A DNA stretch of 64,000 nt from Rubellimicrobium aerolatum (GTDB taxonomy: Bacteria > Pseudomonadota > Alphaproteobacteria > Rhodobacterales > Rhodobacteraceae). Within the stretch, counting starts at the first letter, position 1. Every line of letters starts with the position of its first letter. Positions 58,198 to 64,000 of the stretch are shown here, in pieces. The notes under the pieces were generated by a model. It saw only the letters and a list, made by a program, of their open reading frames with translations, did no database searches and was not told where the DNA came from. Position numbers and translations under genes: made by a program. The DNA is taken from assembly GCF_017872975.1 (NCBI RefSeq), contig NZ_JAGGJP010000002.1:186001-250000 (forward strand), read 5' to 3'.

Positions 58198-59408
58198 GCC
58201 GCGCTGGCTCCCAGGACGGCCGGAGGTGGGGCGGTCGCGGACGGGACGGCCGCCGCCGCGCGCCGCGCCGAGGCCGCGAAGACCAGCGAGGGATAGATCA
58301 TCCACTCGCCCGCGCGCAGCCCGTACTGGAACAGCGAGATGAAGCCGAACAGGAACAGCATCAGCCCGATGAACTTGCGGAACAGGTTCGGCGTGGCGTC
58401 GTGGTAGCGGGCCATCGCGCCGAAGGCCACGTGGAACGCCCCGAAGACCACCGGGCCGAAGCCCAGCAGCTCCCCCATCCCGCCATAGGGCCGATACAGG
58501 TCCAGCCGCCACAGCATCGGGTCCACCGCGATGGGGTGCAGCGCGCCGGGGATCGGCGTGATGCTGTAGATCAGGTCCGCGAGGCCGAAGTCGAGCGGGA
58601 TCTGCTCGTAGACGGTGAACAGGTGCAGGTAGGAGAACTCGAACAGGTAGGACAGGTTGATCTCCCGCCACTGCGAGGCGATGAGCGTCGCCGTGGTCAG
58701 GAAGGCGTCGAGCGACTTGTCGGCCTCGCCCCGCCCGGTCATGGTCAGCACGAAGAAGAACACCGCCACCGCCAGGAACAGCGCCGCCGGGCCGACGCGC
58801 CGGCGCGCGACGAAGTGGATGGCGATGACCGCCGGCGGCAGCACGCCCGACCGCGAGGCGTCCACCCAGGCGAACAGGAGCCCGATGGCCAGCGCGACCG
58901 CCGCGCTCGCCACGCCCAGGCGGCGCACCGAGAGGTTGTAGGCCGTCAGCAGCGCGGCGGCGAGCACCAGGAACTGCGACGCCTTGGAGGCCAGGATGCG
59001 CGCGATGTAGCCCGGCCGGTTCTCCTGCAGGACCTCCCAGTCGAGGGCCACCTTGACGATGCAGTAGGCGAGGATGCCCACCAGCACGAGGAAGGCCAGC
59101 TCGGACTTGCCGCGCAGCCGGACGCGGGCCCCGCCCAGCACGATCCGCCGCCGCCGGAGGCGCAGGCGGCCGGTCGAGGCCAGGGCGGCCAGCGCGTAGC
59201 CCGCCCAGAGCGTCAGGAGCTGCAACGCGGGAATCCACCAGTAGGACCAGACCGTGCCGCAGTCGAAGGCGGTGGCGTAGTTGAAGTCCACGTTGTCCAG
59301 CTTCTCGCAGACCGCGCGGACCGCGCGCAGGTAGCTCACGGCGATGTAGCCGCCGATGGCCCAGAACACGAGCTTCAGGTCCGCCCTCGATCCCACCCCT
59401 GCCCGCAT
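58194..59408 (-). CDS. Multipass membrane protein, probable polysaccharide polymerase (Wzy-like)
   Basis: 404 residues with about ten membrane helices, beginning LKLVFWAIGGYIAVSYLRAV. A periplasmic loop with FNYATAFDCGTVWSYWW follows helix 1. The C-terminal half has a large loop (SQWREINLSYLFEFSYLHLFTVYEQIPLDFG) and PYGGMGELLGFGPVVFGAFHVAFGAMA, resembling oligosaccharide repeat-unit polymerases. Sequence conservation in Wzy is low, so the call rests on topology and position. It would polymerise flipped repeat units in the periplasm. It is transcribed opposite to the rest of the cluster, in line with the tailspike-like gene. Confidence 0.7.
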   Translation of the reverse strand: MRAGVGSRADLKLVFWAIGGYIAVSYLRAVRAVCEKLDNVDFNYATAFDCGTVWSYWWIPALQLLTLWAGYALAALASTGRLRLRRRRIVLGGARVRLRGKSELAFLVLVGILAYCIVKVALDWEVLQENRPGYIARILASKASQFLVLAAALLTAYNLSVRRLGVASAAVALAIGLLFAWVDASRSGVLPPAVIAIHFVARRRVGPAALFLAVAVFFFVLTMTGRGEADKSLDAFLTTATLIASQWREINLSYLFEFSYLHLFTVYEQIPLDFGLADLIYSITPIPGALHPIAVDPMLWRLDLYRPYGGMGELLGFGPVVFGAFHVAFGAMARYHDATPNLFRKFIGLMLFLFGFISLFQYGLRAGEWMIYPSLVFAASARRAAAAVPSATAPPPAVLGASAA

Positions 59409-59551
59409 CGTCCGTCCCCTGCCGACCGCAGGCCCTTAGCATGGGACAACCCCCCTGGCCACCGGTCCTCGCGGGTCTCCGGTCGGCCTGGGGCGCGCCG
59501 CCGCAGCCCGGATCGGGGGCGCGGCGGCGGCCGGGCGCGGCGGAGGTGCCG

Positions 59552-61435
59552 TCAGCGCGGCGCATCGCCGTAGCGCGGGTTGCGCTGGCTCAGGGGCACG
59601 ATCCGGGCGAGGCCGTGGTCGAGGCCGTTCCCCCAGGTGAAGGTGAGCGTCAGCTCGGCGGCGTTCTCGGCCTGGGTCGCGCCGGTGTCGGCTGTGCCCC
59701 AGTGCGCCGACACGAGGTCGGCGTTGACCGTCTCCAGCGCGCCGAAGGGCCCGCCATGCAGCTTGGTCCAGGCGACGCGGTTGCGCTTGACCCCGCCGCC
59801 GTCGATGTAGCCGTTGACCGTCACCGCGTAGACCGAGGAGCCGGCCCCGTCGTAGCCCGAGGAGGTCCCCTGCAACTGGAGCAGGAAGCTGACCGGCGTG
59901 GAGAAGGTCAGGTCGAGCCGCCCCGTCCGCAACCGGAAGCTCGCCTTCTTGCGGCCCGCCGTGGCGGTGTCGCCGGTGTCGAGGAACCCGTCCTCCAGCA
60001 GCCCCCGGAAGGTCCAGGGGTCGGGGTTGCGGATGGCGCCGCGCAGGGACTCGGAGGCGATGCGGTAGCTCGACACCTCCCCGGCGAGGAACTGGGCGGC
60101 GCGGTAGGTGGCGTCGTCCATGTCGATCACGAAGCCCAGGGGCGGCTCGGCCGAGAGGGAGGGGGCGCGGCTCACCAGCCGGGAATCGGGGTTGCCCAGC
60201 GCGTGGATGGAGTTGCCGGCGAAGCGGATCAGGCCCGGATACTGGAGGAGGTGGACGATGCCCGCCTCGCCGCCGGCCTCGAAGGGCGACGGGTGGTAGC
60301 CGACGATGTGGTTGTCCACGATCGAGATCGCCGGGGCGGTGCTGAACGCGGCGAGGTCGCGCGGGTAGTCGCAGACCACCAGCGGCGGGTTCGATCCCTC
60401 GTTGCTCACGCGGTTGCCGGACAGGACGACGCCGCGCGCGCTGTCGAGCACGGTGCCGCCCGCGCCGTTGTCGGTGGTCAGATACACGTAGGCCCGGCCC
60501 GTGCCGCCGTCGCCCGCCGGGATGAACATGGAATCGCGGATCGAGATGAGCGAGTTGGCGTGGATGAGCCGGGTCGTCTCGGTCATGATGCCGAGCCAGC
60601 ACCTCTCGATGTTGAGCTTGTCGGCGTAGCACCGCAGCAGTTGCCGGACGTGGTAGCGGAAGTCGCAGTCGAGCAGGCTGACCGTGGTCGAGCGGGAGTT
60701 GTCGTAGGTGCCGGTGTCGAGCCAGAGGTTCACCTCCTGCGCGCCGCAGCGCTCGAAGGTCCAGAGCGAGGAATCCTGGTTCGAGGTGGACAGCGCCAGC
60801 GCCGTCGCGAAGTTCTGCCACCAGATGCCCCGGCAGATGAGCCGGCGCACCTTGGTCCCCACCGCGAAGCCGTTGGCCCGCGTGCCCGCCCCGAAGAAGA
60901 TCGCCCGGTCGTCGCAGACGAGCGCCAGCGTGCGGACCTCCACGAGGTTGAGGTCGATGGGGGCGTCGATCAGGTAGCGGCCGGGCGCGACCTCGATGGC
61001 CGGGTAGCCCTCCACGAGGTCGCCCGAGCCGGGGGTGGCGTGGCTGGTGCCCATCGACACGGCGGCCACCACCGCCTTCTGGAGCGCCGCGGCGGCCGAG
61101 GCCGTCCCGGTCGGGTCGGCCCCGAAGGCGAGGAGCGGCAGGTTGCCCCGCGCGTTGCGCTGGACGTAGAGCCGGACCCCGCCGGCGGTGGCGAGGTGGT
61201 GGTCGGTCGCCCCGGCGGGGGCCACGGCGTAGGCGAGGCCCTGGCGGGCCACGCGGATCGTGTCGCCCGCCGCCACGGCGCGCGGGCCCGCGCCATAGGC
61301 CAGGGTCGCGTCGGCGAGGAGCGCGGCGAGCGAGGGCAGCGTGCGCGCGGCCCGCAGCTCGGCCAGGGCGGCGTTGACGCGGGCCGAGAGGTCGGCGCCG
61401 GTGAAGGTGGGAAGCGGCAGGTCGGCGAGGGTCAT
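59552..61435 (-). CDS. Tailspike-like parallel beta-helix protein (pectate-lyase-3-like)
   Basis: 627 residues, ATG at 61435. Residues 1-95 form a small N-terminal domain (TLADLPLPTFTGADLSARVNAALAEL...). The pectate-lyase-3 entry motif LLAFGADPTGTASAAAALQKAV follows at about 100. A long right-handed beta-helix comes next (for example CRGIWWQNFATALALSTSNQDSSLWTFERC, LLDCDFRYHV, VLSGNRVSNEG, ISIVDNHIVGYHPSPF). A C-terminal beta-rich domain ends FTWGNGLDHGLARIVPLSQRNPRYGD. No signal peptide is visible. Such proteins include phage tailspikes and polysaccharide lyases or depolymerases. Located inside the polysaccharide locus, it may trim or release the polymer; a domesticated phage depolymerase is plausible. 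The catalytic residues cannot be assigned. Confidence 0.78.
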   Translation of the reverse strand: MTLADLPLPTFTGADLSARVNAALAELRAARTLPSLAALLADATLAYGAGPRAVAAGDTIRVARQGLAYAVAPAGATDHHLATAGGVRLYVQRNARGNLPLLAFGADPTGTASAAAALQKAVVAAVSMGTSHATPGSGDLVEGYPAIEVAPGRYLIDAPIDLNLVEVRTLALVCDDRAIFFGAGTRANGFAVGTKVRRLICRGIWWQNFATALALSTSNQDSSLWTFERCGAQEVNLWLDTGTYDNSRSTTVSLLDCDFRYHVRQLLRCYADKLNIERCWLGIMTETTRLIHANSLISIRDSMFIPAGDGGTGRAYVYLTTDNGAGGTVLDSARGVVLSGNRVSNEGSNPPLVVCDYPRDLAAFSTAPAISIVDNHIVGYHPSPFEAGGEAGIVHLLQYPGLIRFAGNSIHALGNPDSRLVSRAPSLSAEPPLGFVIDMDDATYRAAQFLAGEVSSYRIASESLRGAIRNPDPWTFRGLLEDGFLDTGDTATAGRKKASFRLRTGRLDLTFSTPVSFLLQLQGTSSGYDGAGSSVYAVTVNGYIDGGGVKRNRVAWTKLHGGPFGALETVNADLVSAHWGTADTGATQAENAAELTLTFTWGNGLDHGLARIVPLSQRNPRYGDAPR

Positions 61436-61763
61436 GGTGCGTGTCGTCCTTTCGTCTGGCGGGTGGCGCGGTCCCGGCGGGCGGGGGTTCGCGATGTGGC
61501 CTCCAGGATGCCGGACGGGCGTTAACGGGGCCTGAGAGCAACGGGCGTTGCGTGACCCCCCCTTGGCGGGGCCGGGCCGGGGGCGGGCGGCGGGGGTGTC
61601 GCGCCCGCGCCGCGCCCAAGGATCGTTGGGCCTCGCGGCCTTTTCCTTCCCCCGGAAAGTTCCTACTGCGGCGTTAACCAGCCGCCCGCGCGGGGTGGCG
61701 AATCATCCGGCCCGCGCGGGGCGAACCGGCGGGCCGGGCCGTGACCCATGAAGGACCGTCCCG
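61436..61763. other. 328-bp divergent intergenic region
   Basis: It separates the tailspike-like gene from the GT2 gene. CCCGCGCGGGG occurs twice with similar surroundings (near 61685 and 61712), a short direct repeat. ACGGGCGTTAACGGGGC and ACGGGCGTTGCG near 61513-61550 are similar to each other. AAAGTTCCTACTGCGGCGTTAACC (61658 onward) is AT-richer and may contain a promoter. No gene is supported. Confidence 0.35.
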
Positions 61764-62504
61764 ATGCTGATCTCCGTCGTCACCGCCGTCCTCGACCGCG
61801 CCGGCACGGTGGGCGACGCGGTGGAGAGCCTGCGCGCCCAGACCTGGGAGGACTGGGAGCACGTGGTGCAGGACGGCGGCTCGCGGGATGGGACGCTCGG
61901 GGTGATCGGGCGGCTGGCCGATCCCCGCACCCGGCTGGAGAGCCGCAGGGACGGCGGCATCTACCCGGCGCTGAACCGCGCCTTCGCCCGCGCCACGGGC
62001 GAGGTGGTGGGGCTCCTGCACTCGGACGATCTCTTCGCCGCGCCCGACGTGCTGGAGACGGTGGCCGCGGCCTTCGCCGACCCGGCGGTGGACGCGGTGT
62101 ATGGCGACCTGCTGTATGTCGTCAGGGACGACCCGTCGCGGGTGGTCCGCACCTGGACCTCGCGCCCCTTCCACCGGAGGCTGCTGCGGCGGGGCTGGAT
62201 GCCGGCGCATCCCACGCTGTTCCTGCGCCGCCGGGTGATCGAGGCGCACGGGGCCTTCGACACCAGCTTCCGCATCGCCGCCGACTACGACGCGGTGCTG
62301 CGCTGGTTCGGGCAGCCGGGGTTCCGGGCGGTCCACGTGCCGAAGGTGCTGGTGCGGATGCGCCTGGGCGGCGAGAGCAACCGGTCGGTGGAGCGGGTGC
62401 TGACCAAGAGCCGCGAGGACCTGCGGGCGCTGCGGCGCAACGGCGTGGGCGGCCTGGGGGCGCTGGCGCTGAAGAACGCGAGCAAGGTCGGGCAGTTCTT
62501 CTAG
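61764..62504 (+). CDS. Glycosyltransferase family 2
   Basis: 246 residues. GT-A features: LISVVTAVLDRAGTVGDAVESLRAQTWEDWEHVVQDGGSRDGT at the N-terminus, the metal-binding LLHSDDLF (about residue 92), VYGDLLYV, and HPTLFLRRRVIEAHGAFDTSFRIAADYDAVLRW with the catalytic-base Asp region. It resembles colanic-acid WcaA/PssE-type transferases. It probably adds one sugar to the repeat unit. The TAG stop is shared through CTAG with the convergent metallophosphoesterase gene. Confidence 0.93.
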   Translation: MLISVVTAVLDRAGTVGDAVESLRAQTWEDWEHVVQDGGSRDGTLGVIGRLADPRTRLESRRDGGIYPALNRAFARATGEVVGLLHSDDLFAAPDVLETVAAAFADPAVDAVYGDLLYVVRDDPSRVVRTWTSRPFHRRLLRRGWMPAHPTLFLRRRVIEAHGAFDTSFRIAADYDAVLRWFGQPGFRAVHVPKVLVRMRLGGESNRSVERVLTKSREDLRALRRNGVGGLGALALKNASKVGQFF

Positions 62505-63250
62505 GCCGACAGGAAGCGCACCCCGCCCGGGTCCACCAGCGCGGCCGTCAGGCGGCCGGTGGCGTAGGCCCCGGTGTCGATGGCGATGCGGCCCGGCGCG
62601 ACCTGCGGCTCGGGCACGACCTTGTGGCCGTGGACGATCCAGAGCCCGTCGCCGCGCGGCCGGTCGTAGCGGGGATGGCCCCAGACCAGCTCGTCGGACT
62701 GGTCCTCGGGCGGGAGGGCGGGGTCGGCCCCGGCGTGGGTGACGACGACGTTGCCGCTGCGCCAGAGGAGCGGGCGGTCGCGGAGCCAGGCGAGCGCCGC
62801 CTCACCCATGGCGGCGCGGAGCGCGTCGCGGGCGCGGGCCAGCGCGGCGGGGCCGGCGGTCGTCGGGGTGATGCCGCCGATCCCGTAGCTCGCGAGCATC
62901 TGGAGGCCGCCGTGGCGGAGCCAGCGGCCGGGCTTGCGCTCCTCGTCGTCGAGGAAGGCGAGCAGCATCGCCTCGTGGTTGCCGAGGAGGACCGTGATCT
63001 CGGGGCGCTGGCGCAGGCGGGCGATCACCCCCGCGCTGTCCTCCCCCCGGTCGATGAGGTCGCCGACGAGGATCACGGGGCGGCCGGGGTGGTCGCGGTC
63101 GAGGCGGTCGAAGAGACGGGCGAGGAGGTCGTCGCGGCCGTGCACGTCGCCGATGGCGGCGAAGGGCGCGTCGGGCGCGAGGGCGGCGTCGAAGGCGGCG
63201 GCGGGCGCCGGGCGGCGTCGCCCCGTCAGGAGGTCGAGAAGCCGTCGCAT
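62501..63250 (-). CDS. Metallophosphoesterase (bis(5'-nucleosyl)-tetraphosphatase / PP1-like)
   Basis: The ATG at 63250 follows GGGG; 249 residues. All calcineurin-like motifs are present: FAAIGDVHGRDDLL, VGDLIDRGEDS, LLGNHEAML, VVTHAGADP and IVHGHKVV. This places it with diadenosine tetraphosphatase/serine-threonine phosphatase-like proteins common in alphaproteobacteria. The substrate (phosphoprotein or Ap4A) is uncertain. It is single-gene and divergent from the SDR at 63388. Confidence 0.92.
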   Translation of the reverse strand: MRRLLDLLTGRRRPAPAAAFDAALAPDAPFAAIGDVHGRDDLLARLFDRLDRDHPGRPVILVGDLIDRGEDSAGVIARLRQRPEITVLLGNHEAMLLAFLDDEERKPGRWLRHGGLQMLASYGIGGITPTTAGPAALARARDALRAAMGEAALAWLRDRPLLWRSGNVVVTHAGADPALPPEDQSDELVWGHPRYDRPRGDGLWIVHGHKVVPEPQVAPGRIAIDTGAYATGRLTAALVDPGGVRFLSA

Positions 63251-63387
63251 CGGGGTGTCCCCTGTCCGTGGTCGCGGGTGGCCTAGCACCGCCGCGCGCG
63301 GGGCCGCAAGGCGGGGCGCCATGGCCTTGCGGTTGACAGGCGCGGCGCGGGGGCGACCTTTGACGCCTGGGCGACGGGAGGAACGGG

Positions 63388-64000
63388 ATGAGCGTGTTCG
63401 AGGGTGGCCGGTCGGCGGTGGTGACGGGGGCGGCCGGGGGCATCGGCCTCGCGGTGGCGCGGGCCTGCCTGGGGCGGGGGATGCGGGTGACGCTCGCCGA
63501 CCGCGACGGGGAGCGGCTGGAGGCCGTGGCGGTGGCGCTGGCGTCCGAGGCGCCGGACCGGGTGGCGCAGGCGGTCTGCGACGTGGCCGACCCCGCGTCG
63601 GTGGAGCATCTGCGCGAGGTGGCGCTGGCGGCGCATGGGCCGGTGGACCTGCTGGTGAACAACGCAGGCATCGGGCGGGCGAGCAAGCCCTGGGGCGACC
63701 GCGCGGCCTGGGAGGCGACGCTGGGCGTGAACCTGTGGGGCGTGCTGAACGGGCTGGCGGTGTTCGTGCCGGGGATGATGGCCGGGGGGCGCGAGGGGGC
63801 GGTGGTCAACCTCGGCTCCAAGCAGGGGATCACCAACCCGCCGGGGAACGCCGCCTACAACGTGTCCAAGGCGGGCGTGAAGGCGGTGACGGAGCAGCTC
63901 GCCTGGGAGTTCCGGCAGGTGCCGGGCGGGCGGCTCTCGGCGCACCTGCTGGTGCCGGGGTTCACCTGGACGGGGATGACGGGGACCGGGGACCGGCCCG
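63388..64000 (+). CDS. SDR family oxidoreductase, truncated by the window end
   Basis: The ATG at 63388 follows GGGAGGAA. About 204 residues are visible. The Rossmann motif is VVTGAAGGIGLAVARACLG (residues 11-29), with NNAGIGR, the Ser in VNLGSKQGI and the catalytic YNVSKAGVKAVTE. The first 15 kb of the window uses similar SDRs, but no operon link is visible. The substrate cannot be inferred, and the C-terminus lies beyond the window. Confidence 0.93.
   Translation, partial: MSVFEGGRSAVVTGAAGGIGLAVARACLGRGMRVTLADRDGERLEAVAVALASEAPDRVAQAVCDVADPASVEHLREVALAAHGPVDLLVNNAGIGRASKPWGDRAAWEATLGVNLWGVLNGLAVFVPGMMAGGREGAVVNLGSKQGITNPPGNAAYNVSKAGVKAVTEQLAWEFRQVPGGRLSAHLLVPGFTWTGMTGTGDRP

Noticed and set aside
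1-64000. tRNA, rRNA, insertion sequences or prophage in the window
   Set aside because: Reading both strands I saw no tRNA T-loop context, rRNA-like conserved stretch, transposase, integrase or phage structural genes other than the isolated tailspike-like protein. A covariance-model scan would be needed to exclude small RNAs.

Overview
The window is a very GC-rich (roughly 70% by eye) chromosomal segment from a free-living alphaproteobacterium, most likely a member of the Rhodobacteraceae or a close relative. This rests on the propionyl-CoA carboxylase locus at the left edge, where small Rhodobacteraceae-type genes sit between pccB and pccA, on the many 4-base ATGA/GTGA gene overlaps, and on the strong C/G bias at third codon positions. 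I saw no tRNA, rRNA, CRISPR array, transposase or integrase.

1-7.9 kb (housekeeping): the pccB - small genes - pccA locus on the minus strand, a DUF486 membrane protein, a thermonuclease-like protein, and a three-gene minus-strand operon (SRPBCC protein, zinc alcohol dehydrogenase, short-chain dehydrogenase). 8-39 kb (sugar and stress block): intracellular clan GH-A glycosidases (8.0, 31.0, 35.1 and 37.9 kb), a glycosyltransferase/UDP-galactopyranose mutase fusion, an Mfd-like translocase, a stress-type operon (SDR, pcm, erythromycin-esterase-like, RNA ligase-like), nucleotide-sugar epimerases, and a tightly overlapping operon of two epimerases and four glycosyltransferases, three of them CgeB-like paralogues. 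A voltage-sensor-type K+ channel, a ZIP-like transporter, a DUF1003 protein and two aldo/keto reductases follow. Eight genes or operons here carry nearly the same promoter-like element, GGAAC-N16/17-(C/G)GTT, which matches the alphaproteobacterial general-stress sigma factor EcfG. This suggests a co-regulated stress and surface-sugar island.

39.4-64 kb (exopolysaccharide region): a Wza-like export lipoprotein and a Wzc-like tyrosine autokinase converge on a shared 12-bp-stem terminator. To the right are an initiating sugar-phosphate transferase, gmd, fcl, manC (GDP-fucose supply), a Wzx-like flippase, a glycosyltransferase, a WcaF-type acetyltransferase, a Wzy-like polymerase, a tailspike-like beta-helix protein and a GT2 glycosyltransferase. 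Together they describe a Wzx/Wzy-dependent, probably fucose-containing polysaccharide.

Embedded in that locus (43.4-50.1 kb) is a complete lasso-peptide gene cluster: nucleotidyltransferase, ABC exporter, asparagine-synthase-like cyclase, a 50-residue precursor too short for ordinary ORF calling, HPr-kinase-like protein, PqqD-like leader-binding protein (B1) and transglutaminase-like leader protease (B2). The precursor has the full YxxPxLxxxGxxxxxT recognition motif and a predicted 19-residue, arginine-rich core with a possible Ala1-Glu8 ring. This is the most interesting system in the window. Other unusual features are a 21-bp-phased TCCGGACATG array in the leader of a dehydrogenase gene, a pair of covarying REP-like hairpins, and three convergent gene pairs whose stop codons share one CTAG.
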